Virus record (IMG/VR): IMGVR_UViG_3300044620_001883
Location: 1-64,000 of that record
Length of the DNA: 64,000 nucleotides
Reading direction: 5' to 3' (one strand)
Origin: a virus
Shown here: one piece after another, positions 16,182 through 24,035 of the stretch
Numbering within the stretch: the stretch's first letter is position 1
Layout of the letters: each line of letters begins with the position of its first letter
The notes under the pieces: model-generated
The model's input: only the letters and a program-made list of their open reading frames with translations
The model's database searches: none
Told to the model about the DNA's origin: nothing
Position numbers and translations under genes: made by a program

Positions 16182-19100
16182 GGAACCATTGAGCTGGTCG
16201 TTGACGTAGTTGCGCAGATTCGGATCGTCGAACATGGGCTCCTTGAGCAGCAGCCGCGCTAGCACGAAGGCGAAGTTGACGGCATGCATGGTGTCGTCCG
16301 CCTTCGTGGAGTTGCGGATATGCAGGAAGTACTGACGCCCGTGACGGGTCTCGGCGTGCACACGCTGGCTGTTCAGGAAGTCATCCAAGTAAGGTTGGGC
16401 TGCGTCCCAAGCGTAACAGCGGATGCGCTGTTTCTTGATGGCTTCAAACAACTGCGTGATCGACTCAGTTTTGTTCAGCATGTACTGGGCTGGGAACTGC
16501 TGGAACTGCGGACGCGTGATCATTGGCAGATAGGGTGGAGAATAACCCCAGACGAAGTGCCGGTTGGGGTTCACACGCGCGTCGCGGTGGAGATAGGTGT
16601 TGTAGGCAAGCCCCGCGCCGAAGTCACTCGCAATCGCGGTGCCGCCGTATTCTGCGTGGGCCTTCAAGATGGACTCCGCGATTTCATCGTACTGCATACC
16701 CGAGTAACGGCGCATGTACAGGATGTCCATTTTGCCGTCTCCGTAGACACCCAGGATGATATGCACCGTGTAAGACGTCTTGGTCAGCCGGGACATCTGC
16801 GCGTCGGAGCCGCCCCAGTCACAACCGCTGACAATGAACCGATACGGGTTCTTGCTCTTGATGGCTTTGTGCAGCTGCGAGATGTCCCGGTAGGGGAGGG
16901 TGCAGATCGCCTGCAGATCCTTCTGGTTGATTTCTTTGAAGCCTTCCTCGGTTGCGATACCCCCAACTTCCTGCAAGGTCCTGGTCTCGCCGAAGTCCTG
17001 CAAGTACTTGAAGATCTTGGGCCACTCCTTGGGTGTCAGGAAGTCTGGAATCAGAAACTGTGGGATATGGATCCCGAGGATATTCTGATCGAGCTTGTGG
17101 GGTGCGGCGTGGGCATAGACACCATTTAGGGGGTTTGTAATCAGCCGGTCCGTGAATGGACACGTGAGACCCTTCTCCCGGATCATCTTCAGGACCTGTA
17201 CGCCGTCGGAACAGTCGATGAAGTCCTTGCCGTTCGGACTGCGCATCATCCACACGCCACCTGAACTCTGCTGGAACCGGTGCTCCAGTGGGCTGTCGAT
17301 CGTCGTCGAGGTACCGCTGTAGACCGTCACCGGGTTGCTGGTGTTGCGCTGCAGCTGCCGGATTTCAGCCTCAAGTCTGATGTCGAACAACTGATACTCA
17401 TCGTAGAGCAGTTCGTCGGCGGTTTTACCGCGCATGTGGGCCGCGCTAGTGAGCACGCGGTGCAGCTCGATGCGGCTGCCCGTCTTGTACTCCTTGAACT
17501 GCAGATTGTTGCGGAAACCCTTGGTCTCCAGGGAGTAACGGAAGCAGCGCTCCATGTCCCGCAGTTTGGTCGCGTAGGTCTTGATGTGATCCAGGTGCGG
17601 TGCGATGTAGATCGACACCCACGGCATCAACTGGGTCAGGATCAACTGCCGGGCTGACATATTCGTGGAGTTGTGACTCACGACTCCATTGATGACGTAG
17701 CTGTGGTGTCCATCCACCTCAATGTCCCACGCCGGTAGAGTACCAAGAGGTTTGATGCTACGTACTGAGGTCCAAGTTACAGGACCTTCAACAAGGTTAC
17801 GCAGCTGTCGGAACAACAGGCCGGGTCTGCCGTGCCTCTCAACGTAACCCAGCAGCGCGCGCAATTTGCGTCGCGTATACGAATTGGAGCTGTGCAGCTT
17901 CAACCCGATTGCCCGGTTCATACCCTTGATGGAAATGCGTTTGCCTGGAATACATGCTTCCTTCAGGACAGCGTGGATAAGTGCATGATACGAACCAGGC
18001 AACACGTCCTTGTTGCTGTTGGAAACCGTGGACGTGATACGCTCGGGAAGACGGTTCATCTCCTTGCCTGGAACCTGAAACAGTTCAATGAAAGTCTGCC
18101 AACCCTCACGACTTTCAATGCGCACAACATGCGCGTCACGGCAACGTTTGTACACACCATCCTTTTTGTACCCAGCCTTGACTGTGCTCAAGGATGAAGG
18201 CAAGCCGAACTTCCACAAGAGAGCCTGAACCCCTTCGGCCAATTTGCGGGAAGTGGACGAATACGTGATTTGCATCATCGTAGCCGCTGGTTTCACCATA
18301 CCATCCGTCGCCCACAGGTAATTGATGAACTCTATAGTGTCCTCAAAAGAAAGGTCAAAGACCCAAGCTGGGATCTGTTTATCCCAGGCATACTTGCCTA
18401 TCAGGTTGTCCTCAATGGCCCATTGCAACACTTCACCATCTCGGTTGCAGGCAATATGCACTGCATGTGTTCCCTTCTTATCATGGACCCGCACAGGGCG
18501 AGCTTGGCGTGGAGTGCAAATGCGCACAAACTCATCACGCAGTGCAGCATTGGCAGCGGTGAAACTGACAGTCCGATCTACCGTACTGCCATCGCCCAGG
18601 ATCATGGCCAGCAGGCGAATCCGATCCAAACCAGGGACCGCAGTGCCGGTGAACACCCCACCTTGACGCACATCCGCTACGAAATCGCCGACTTTCAAAT
18701 CTCTCACTTCTTTCCAGCCTTCGGGAGTGAGAAGTCGGTGGTTGTCCGACAGTTTAAGTTGCGCACCAGACCGCAGAGAAACTTCGCTGCACGGTAGTAC
18801 TCCCGCTTGGTGGACTGCCTGCACAGTGTGTTCACACAGTGTGTGCTCGTGGGGGTTCACACCGACTAGACGCATACCGGCTTTCAGGTCAGCCGGGTAG
18901 CATGGTAGCCCGTTGTGCCCCATTACAGGCTCATTTGCACCAACGACCCGGCATTTACTGATCTGCCGCGAACCCTTGATGACCAAGTACCCCTGGGTCA
19001 TCATTGAGTACATCGGAAAAGCAAACGGCCGCCGGCTCAGTGTCATAGGTGTGTTGGGCCCCCCGAAGTGGGGGAAGAACCAAGGTAACAAGAAGCCTGT

Positions 19101-19253
19101 ATTGAACTGGCAGGCTTCCAGGGCCAGCATGAGAGCACGCTGACGGTCTTTCTTCTCAACCTGCGCGACCTTCTCCAGTGCCTTCTGCATCGTGTCCCGG
19201 AATACCGGGTCTTCCCTTGCGAGTTTGGCGAAGTCGTGGTTGTGTTGGGACAT
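16122..19253 (-). CDS. terL: Terminase large subunit with an intein
   Basis: 1043 residues from ATG 19253 (GTG at 19271 is an alternative). About 428 residues are an intein inserted in the Walker A loop. The spliced product is about 615 residues, normal for TerL. It has the ATPase loop SRQISK/STNMSARQ, Walker B LLYDEYQ, and an RNase H-like nuclease with acidic residues in SGCDWGGSD, IASDFGAG and KADDTMHAV. The motor packages DNA into the prohead and cuts it. Encoded leftward, unlike almost all neighbours, with a short divergent region to the gene at 19376. No small terminase was identified nearby. Confidence 0.92.
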   Translation of the reverse strand: MSQHNHDFAKLAREDPVFRDTMQKALEKVAQVEKKDRQRALMLALEACQFNTGFLLPWFFPHFGGPNTPMTLSRRPFAFPMYSMMTQGYLVIKGSRQISKCRVVGANEPVMGHNGLPCYPADLKAGMRLVGVNPHEHTLCEHTVQAVHQAGVLPCSEVSLRSGAQLKLSDNHRLLTPEGWKEVRDLKVGDFVADVRQGGVFTGTAVPGLDRIRLLAMILGDGSTVDRTVSFTAANAALRDEFVRICTPRQARPVRVHDKKGTHAVHIACNRDGEVLQWAIEDNLIGKYAWDKQIPAWVFDLSFEDTIEFINYLWATDGMVKPAATMMQITYSSTSRKLAEGVQALLWKFGLPSSLSTVKAGYKKDGVYKRCRDAHVVRIESREGWQTFIELFQVPGKEMNRLPERITSTVSNSNKDVLPGSYHALIHAVLKEACIPGKRISIKGMNRAIGLKLHSSNSYTRRKLRALLGYVERHGRPGLLFRQLRNLVEGPVTWTSVRSIKPLGTLPAWDIEVDGHHSYVINGVVSHNSTNMSARQLILTQLMPWVSIYIAPHLDHIKTYATKLRDMERCFRYSLETKGFRNNLQFKEYKTGSRIELHRVLTSAAHMRGKTADELLYDEYQLFDIRLEAEIRQLQRNTSNPVTVYSGTSTTIDSPLEHRFQQSSGGVWMMRSPNGKDFIDCSDGVQVLKMIREKGLTCPFTDRLITNPLNGVYAHAAPHKLDQNILGIHIPQFLIPDFLTPKEWPKIFKYLQDFGETRTLQEVGGIATEEGFKEINQKDLQAICTLPYRDISQLHKAIKSKNPYRFIVSGCDWGGSDAQMSRLTKTSYTVHIILGVYGDGKMDILYMRRYSGMQYDEIAESILKAHAEYGGTAIASDFGAGLAYNTYLHRDARVNPNRHFVWGYSPPYLPMITRPQFQQFPAQYMLNKTESITQLFEAIKKQRIRCYAWDAAQPYLDDFLNSQRVHAETRHGRQYFLHIRNSTKADDTMHAVNFAFVLARLLLKEPMFDDPNLRNYVNDQLNGSSGGLHTGNMAAFRGMVVKG
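17670..18953 (-). mobile_element. Intein with LAGLIDADG-type homing endonuclease in terL
   Basis: 428 codons. It begins with Cys (CRVVGANEPV, block A) and ends HN immediately before a Ser extein residue (VINGVVSHN/S), the standard splice junctions. Block B is visible (LKLSDNHRLLTPEGW). The two dodecapeptide motifs are LAMILGDGS and INYLWATDGMV, so the endonuclease is probably complete. Removal joins RQISK to STNMS and restores the P-loop. Inteins spread by cutting intein-free alleles, and the P-loop is a typical target because it is conserved. Confidence 0.92.
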
Positions 19254-19375
19254 GAGAGGAGATGGAACCACCTTTGCTTACCTGGGGAGCTCACCCCCAC
19301 AGGTATTCGGGCCTATGCGTATCGCAAGTTCGTTCTGGACGACTCAGGTAGGAGCCGTTACAACAGTCGACCAAG

Positions 19376-19984
19376 ATGGCAAACAAACCAGCACCACAGG
19401 AACCGACGGAGAAACCGCCGGTGGAAGCACAACAGGAAACACCGATGGAGGTGTCGCCAAGCGCAAGCGCACCGCCCGACGTCAGCTCTTTGCTGACGCT
19501 GCAGCAGATGAACCTGCCGCTGGATCTGGAGCATCCAAGGAGTCGTGCGAGTCTTGAACGCAAGCTCTGCGGCAGCATTGAAAATGCGGTGCACGCCGTG
19601 CTGGCTCAGATGTTCGTTTCCGAGCCAGCCCCAGAGGAGCCAGCTGCGCCGCCGACCACACCGCGACTCAAAGCGGGCGACGGGCTGCTCCGGATAAATT
19701 ATGCGCTGCTGGACAGCAACGGCATCGCGTTCGGACACGACCTGGACATCCCGCTCCCTGGGTTCAACAGACCTTCGATGCTGCCTATGGCCATCAAGAC
19801 GGTTCAAGCTGCCCTGAGCACTTTGGTCTTGTCTCCGCTCTACGGCGCCATCACGGATTACGTGGAGGCATGCACGGCCAGTTCGGCCCATTCCGAAGTT
19901 CCTCTGCCGTTTCGTCTGAAACCGGTACATGCGTTTGACCCTGAGTCGGGCGAACAAGTAGATCTGGAAGGTCATGCCACCTAG
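19376..19984 (+). CDS. Unknown 202-residue protein with Pro-rich N-terminus
   Basis: The first 40 residues are Pro/Glu/Gln-rich and disordered. The rest is globular: LDLEHPRSRASLERKL, then NAVHAVLAQMFV, then RINYALLDSNGIAFGHDLDI, then LSTLVLSPLYGAITDYVEA. No motif recognised. First gene of the long rightward DNA-metabolism run, divergent from terL with 122 bases between the starts. Its stop overlaps the next gene. Confidence 0.6.
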   Translation: MANKPAPQEPTEKPPVEAQQETPMEVSPSASAPPDVSSLLTLQQMNLPLDLEHPRSRASLERKLCGSIENAVHAVLAQMFVSEPAPEEPAAPPTTPRLKAGDGLLRINYALLDSNGIAFGHDLDIPLPGFNRPSMLPMAIKTVQAALSTLVLSPLYGAITDYVEACTASSAHSEVPLPFRLKPVHAFDPESGEQVDLEGHAT

Positions 19985-20267
19985 CACAGAGTTGGTGCTG
20001 CGTTCGTGCATGTACTGTGGCGAGCTCACATCCCGCGCCAGCAGTGTGTGCCTGTGCTGCACCAAGTTCGGCGCTGGAGTATTGCCGGCTCCAGTGGGTA
20101 GTGACATGACGTCCAACTATGCTGCCGGTTCGCATGTCAGCTGTAGTTGTTGTACAAGCACGCCAGACACGATGATTTTGGAAGAGCCGCGCACAACCAT
20201 GCAGGAGCGCCGCACCCCGAACCAACCCTGGTACCGCACAGTACCGCAACGCCGCAAAAAGCGATGA
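19974..20267 (+). CDS. Small zinc-ribbon-like protein
   Basis: 97 residues. Cysteine pairs CMYCGEL (12/15) and CLCC (26-29) are spaced like a zinc ribbon. A further CSCC lies near residue 57, and the C-terminus is basic (RRKKR). Probably binds zinc and possibly nucleic acid. Overlaps both neighbours (11 and 4 bases). Confidence 0.55.
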   Translation: MPPSTELVLRSCMYCGELTSRASSVCLCCTKFGAGVLPAPVGSDMTSNYAAGSHVSCSCCTSTPDTMILEEPRTTMQERRTPNQPWYRTVPQRRKKR

Positions 20268-20533
20268 GCACGACCATGCATATCCCGCTCGATACGGTCG
20301 AGTTTGCAGTAGGTGATACTGTGACATTCAAACCCTACGAACTGGCCCTCAGGGCCGTCGTGCGCGCCGTACTGCCTGACCATTTTGGAGACGGTAGGGT
20401 CGTGTATCACTTGACCGCAAATTTCTCCAACCAGGTAATTGGCGGGCAACGGGTTATTCATTACCCGGTGCTTACGTACACGAGCGGGCTGTGCATCGTA
20501 GAGTCTGCGTTTTTTGAAACCCATGACGACTGA
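20264..20533 (+). CDS. Small beta-rich protein, unknown
   Basis: 89 residues from ATG 20264 (ATGA overlap). Begins with DTVEFAVGDTVTFKPYE, suggesting a small beta barrel such as an SH3-like fold, with VVYHLTANFSNQV later. No catalytic motif. Overlaps the RNase H-like gene by 11 bases. Confidence 0.55.
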   Translation: MSTTMHIPLDTVEFAVGDTVTFKPYELALRAVVRAVLPDHFGDGRVVYHLTANFSNQVIGGQRVIHYPVLTYTSGLCIVESAFFETHDD

Positions 20534-21134
20534 GCTTACAATCCAACAAGAGATGCATCGGCAGATTCTGGGGCGCGCAGGTGCCCAGGAGGACCACGAC
20601 TGGATTCTGACAACAGACGGGTCAGGCACAGACAAGACCCGCATTGCCACCGGCTCTGCCTGGGTGCTGCGCTCCTCCGCGTTGCAGGTGGAAGACAAGG
20701 ACGCGTACATGACCGGCTGGTGTGGTTCGTCGTTTGGATCGATTCAACGGGCCGAACACATGGCGTTGTTGGAGGGCCTGCGGGCCATTGCGTTGCTGAT
20801 GAAGCTCGAAACTGTGGCCGACATCGCCGCCTTCGCGGGGGACTCCAGCATCAAATCCATCGAGCAGCTGCCGCCCCAGAAACGTCCGCGTGTCTGGTGG
20901 GTGGGGGATCGCGAAAACCTGATCCTGCAGGTTGCCCGTAAACCTGACGGTACCACCTACTATGCCAGGCGCACCGAGCCTGATCTCTGGTACGGTATGT
21001 ACTGGTACGAGAAGCTGTTCAGCATCACGGCCGTCTACACGCCTCGTAACACTACTCCCGATCAAGTGGACGTGGACGCGCGAGCGGGCCAGACGCGTGC
21101 TTTGTTTCTTCCACAAAATGTCACAAAAGAGTAA
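20523..21134 (+). CDS. rnhA: RNase H-like ribonuclease
   Basis: 203 residues. The four acidic positions of the RNase HI active site can be placed: D32 in TTDGSG, E78 in RAEHMALLEGL, D107 in FAGDSSIKSI and D185 (or D183) in VDVDARA. The spacing and the surrounding beta-strand/helix pattern fit the RNase H fold, with an insertion before the last motif. The enzyme would cut RNA in RNA-DNA hybrids, for example lagging-strand primers. It sits at the beginning of the replication gene run, which fits. The N-terminal 25 residues are extra relative to minimal RNase HI. Confidence 0.8.
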   Translation: MTTELTIQQEMHRQILGRAGAQEDHDWILTTDGSGTDKTRIATGSAWVLRSSALQVEDKDAYMTGWCGSSFGSIQRAEHMALLEGLRAIALLMKLETVADIAAFAGDSSIKSIEQLPPQKRPRVWWVGDRENLILQVARKPDGTTYYARRTEPDLWYGMYWYEKLFSITAVYTPRNTTPDQVDVDARAGQTRALFLPQNVTKE

Positions 21135-21720
21135 AACGAGAGTGGAGCTGGAGATGCCAGCCCCGCTAAGCTCTGAGGAAATCAGAGCTGGTCTGGAGCG
21201 CGGCGCAGGTCTGCCATTCGACCGTGTCCTGGCCACATTTTCCCAACATGGTTGGTCTGCCCCCAGCGGGTGTCATGTCCGTGAAATCGCACAAGCGGGG
21301 CTTGATCGTCTCACGGATCCGGAGCGGCCCTTCACAGACGAGGATATCATCAACAGCTATGACGCCATCAAAGCCCGGCTAGAACAGATGGAACGGAACT
21401 GCTCGTGGTTGCTCAAAGGTCTGATGGTTATCCGTGCGTGCCTGCGTCCAGATATCCGGATGGGTTCCTGGCAGGATGACGTCAGGGCTGCTGTGCAGGG
21501 TGCTCAGAGTGCCAAGCGGCTATTGGATACCATGCGCCAGGAACGCCCCCGCGATCCCAAGCAGGCCCATCAGGACATCATAGACGTGAAGCGCTACGAA
21601 GCCGGTCTGTTTCTGGCTGCCATCCATGACATTGTCTTTGGTGAGATGGAGACCCGCACGGACGAGGAGCTCATACAGGAGATACGTAAACTGACCTCCT
21701 TCACACGCACAACGACATGA
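21118..21720 (+). CDS. Unknown helical protein
   Basis: 200 residues from ATG 21118, overlapping the RNase H gene by 17 bases. Almost entirely helical with many Arg/Asp/Glu: LSSEEIRAGLERGAG, then IINSYDAIKARLEQME, then RYEAGLFLAAIHDIVFG. No family recognised. The stop overlaps the next start (ATGA). Confidence 0.6.
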   Translation: MSQKSKTRVELEMPAPLSSEEIRAGLERGAGLPFDRVLATFSQHGWSAPSGCHVREIAQAGLDRLTDPERPFTDEDIINSYDAIKARLEQMERNCSWLLKGLMVIRACLRPDIRMGSWQDDVRAAVQGAQSAKRLLDTMRQERPRDPKQAHQDIIDVKRYEAGLFLAAIHDIVFGEMETRTDEELIQEIRKLTSFTRTTT

Positions 21721-21881
21721 GCCGAATCATTGAATCCAATGTCATCATGGTTGGGGTAGATCCCGTGGAGTTCCTCGAAGCTACGATCAAGTACGGTAAG
21801 GATGGTTGGTGGGTTGCGTGTACGAATGGCGCGGCAACTTCCGCAACTATGTTTTCGAAGGTACAATCATCAAAATTCTAA
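21717..21881 (+). CDS. 54-residue protein upstream of sbcD
   Basis: ATG at 21717 overlaps the preceding stop, and the TAA at 21879-21881 abuts the sbcD ATG exactly. Contains VGVDPVEFLEATIKYGKDGWWVACTNG split over two beta strands, a plausible small globular fold. No family recognised. The perfect tiling between two genes supports it as real. Confidence 0.5.
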   Translation: MSRIIESNVIMVGVDPVEFLEATIKYGKDGWWVACTNGAATSATMFSKVQSSKF

Positions 21882-23021
21882 ATGGCAACATACCCTAGCC
21901 TCCAAGACGGCAAATTGAAAAAGACACCGGCCAAAGGCCATGTCAGGTTGGTGCACACGGCAGACAATCATCTGCGCATGTCCAGCAGTGGTTCCCTCGA
22001 GCGCGGGAGAGACTTCTTCCGGGCCGCACTGAGCGTGGTGGAGATAGCTGGAGAGCGCGGAGCGCATGCGATCATCAACGCGGGCGACATGCTGAATAGT
22101 CCGGAGAATCTGCCGGAGGTGGCGCGACAGCTTGCCATGATCGATCAGGAGTGTCAGGCACGCAGGTTGGACATGTACGTAGTCCAGGGCAATCATGATT
22201 TCGCAGAGCCCAGCTGGATCAGCGTTCAGGAGATGCAGAACACAACAACTGGACTGACTGGCGGAGGTGTGAAGCTCCTCGACGGTTCCATCCAGGTGGG
22301 CAGGCTCAAGATCCTGGGGCTGCCCTTCATGACGCCTGATGAACTGCGGAAGACCTTGGCGGAAGCCGAACCACATCATGTCCTGGTCTGGCATGGCGCC
22401 GTCCTGGAGTTCGCGAAGTTCCCGTCCGAGAATATCATCACCTGCGAAGAACTCGCGAAGGGGCCATGGAAGACCGTGCTGCTGGGCGACATCCACGTAC
22501 GCCAGTACCTGCGCTGTAATGATACCGTCATTGGTTACCCGGGCGCGACGGAGCTGTGTAAGAAGGACGAGCCGCTGGAACACAGCTGCACTGTCATGGA
22601 CTTTGATGCCACGACGGGTGTTCTGCTGGGCTTCGAGTACGTGCCGGTCGCACACCGGCCTGTTCTGACGTTGACCATAGCCGACGAAACCGCCCTGGCC
22701 GCCGCCGTCGTGCAGGTCCAGCAGACAGCCAGCGTGACGCCGGCTTTCCTGTTGCTCGCCACCTACGCGGACTCGGTCGACAACGTCAGGATGCGCCTGC
22801 AACAGGCGGCAGGGCCCAAGGCCATCGTGCGCGCTCAGGCGTACTCGACTGCGAGCATGCAGGTGGACACACGGCGGCAGGCTGGTGAGCTTGATAAGCT
22901 GCCCCAGGACTACCTGGATCGGTTCATCCCCAAAGACTCAGCTCTGTTCCGTTTGGGGCAGCAACTGTGTGAGCCAGATGCAAACGTGAATGAACTCCTG
23001 CGCGGACATGTCGGAGGTTAA
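21882..23021 (+). CDS. sbcD: SbcD/Mre11-like DNA exonuclease subunit
   Basis: 379 residues, a calcineurin-like phosphoesterase. Metal-binding motifs in order: HTADNHL (about 25-31), AGDMLN (about 66-71), GNHDF (about 104-108), WHG (about 169) and GDIHVRQ (about 204-210). These correspond to DxH, GDxxD, GNHD and GHxH, with Asn replacing Trp after the first Asp and GDIH in place of GHIH. The protein forms the Mn2+ nuclease of the SbcCD complex, which processes hairpins and DNA ends. sbcC follows 1 kb downstream on the same strand. The C-terminal 100 residues would bind the SbcC coiled-coil base. Confidence 0.9.
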   Translation: MATYPSLQDGKLKKTPAKGHVRLVHTADNHLRMSSSGSLERGRDFFRAALSVVEIAGERGAHAIINAGDMLNSPENLPEVARQLAMIDQECQARRLDMYVVQGNHDFAEPSWISVQEMQNTTTGLTGGGVKLLDGSIQVGRLKILGLPFMTPDELRKTLAEAEPHHVLVWHGAVLEFAKFPSENIITCEELAKGPWKTVLLGDIHVRQYLRCNDTVIGYPGATELCKKDEPLEHSCTVMDFDATTGVLLGFEYVPVAHRPVLTLTIADETALAAAVVQVQQTASVTPAFLLLATYADSVDNVRMRLQQAAGPKAIVRAQAYSTASMQVDTRRQAGELDKLPQDYLDRFIPKDSALFRLGQQLCEPDANVNELLRGHVGG

Positions 23022-23025
23022 CAAC

Positions 23026-23781
23026 ATGAAGTACATCGTCACCAACACTGAAGAAGGTAAGGAAGAGATCTTCATCTTCCCGGACACTGTAAGCCACACC
23101 AGCATGGCGGAGGCCGTATGCGCTATGAGGAATCAAACACACGGCAACTGGGTGCGCATTCATCGTGACGCCGTAGCTGCCGGATTTATCGAGGGAGGCA
23201 AGTGTGTTGGAAAAAGCGAGTCACTCGGCATCTCTTCCAGACCTCAGGACTCCGAGTTGTTGGGGTACACGGAAGCAGCGAAACGTGAACTCGATATCGC
23301 GCGCGAGGGTCTGGAGTTGTACCGGGATCTGACGTGCGAGAAGTGCGGACACCATGCACATCCTGATGAGATCTGCGGGTTCTGCGCGTTAGCCGAGGCG
23401 AAGATCTACAGTGAGGATGTCACACACCCCGAAGGAAAACCACAATTCCAGCAGGGTGGTACACAGCATGAGATTCAGGGGTTGGTGACAGCTGAGGATT
23501 GTCAAGGTTACTGCGACAGGCTCGAGGAGCTGACGCGGGAACTCAAACGCGTGCAGACCTGGCAACCGATCGAGACAGCACCGAGGGATGGAACCCACGT
23601 GCTGCTTGCTGGACCAAGTGGTTACAGTACAACTCCACTGCGGGTGGAGGTCTGTAGTTATGAAAGTGAGTACCGTCCACAAAATCCTTGGGTCAACCAC
23701 GCGTCGGACGCCTTTTCTGATGGAGGCGCAGCGCCTACATGTTGGATGCCTTTGCCGGCTGTATGCGAAAGTCTGACCTAG
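23026..23781 (+). CDS. Protein with zinc finger and C-terminal DUF551-like domain
   Basis: 251 residues. The N-terminal 65 residues are a small phage-type domain (SHTSMAEAVCAM, then DAVAAGFI). CEKCGHHAHPDEICGFC near residue 105 is a four-cysteine finger. The C-terminal 75 residues begin WQPIETAPRDGTHVLLAG and end CWMPLP, the hallmark of DUF551, a small domain common in phage proteins of unknown function. It separates sbcD from sbcC, so it may be a later insertion into the pair. Confidence 0.7.
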   Translation: MKYIVTNTEEGKEEIFIFPDTVSHTSMAEAVCAMRNQTHGNWVRIHRDAVAAGFIEGGKCVGKSESLGISSRPQDSELLGYTEAAKRELDIAREGLELYRDLTCEKCGHHAHPDEICGFCALAEAKIYSEDVTHPEGKPQFQQGGTQHEIQGLVTAEDCQGYCDRLEELTRELKRVQTWQPIETAPRDGTHVLLAGPSGYSTTPLRVEVCSYESEYRPQNPWVNHASDAFSDGGAAPTCWMPLPAVCESLT

Positions 23782-24035
23782 ATAACATCCGCGCCCGGAG
23801 TCTGATTGGGCGCAACATCCGGTGGGAGTTCTTCACACCGGCGGTGTCCTGCCAGTCAGGCTATCGAGTGAAGCGTGAAGGTCGGGTTAGTTACTTGCGT
23901 CACAATCCTACAACCTATTTTGGGCGCAACACCCTGGTAGTGAATTGTGAGTACGTGACGCTGCAGAGTGTCACGCATTTTCAGAGCAGTACCACCGGAC
24001 GTTGGATAAAGTTCGAGCAAAAGCCATGCAAGTAA
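23763..24035 (+). CDS. Small basic protein, unknown
   Basis: 90 residues from ATG 23763 (ATG 23739 is an alternative). Overlaps the preceding gene by 19 bases and sbcC by 10. Arg/Tyr-rich with beta strands (GYRVKREGRVSYLRHN, then NTLVVNCEYVTLQ). No family recognised. Confidence 0.5.
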   Translation: MRKSDLDNIRARSLIGRNIRWEFFTPAVSCQSGYRVKREGRVSYLRHNPTTYFGRNTLVVNCEYVTLQSVTHFQSSTTGRWIKFEQKPCK

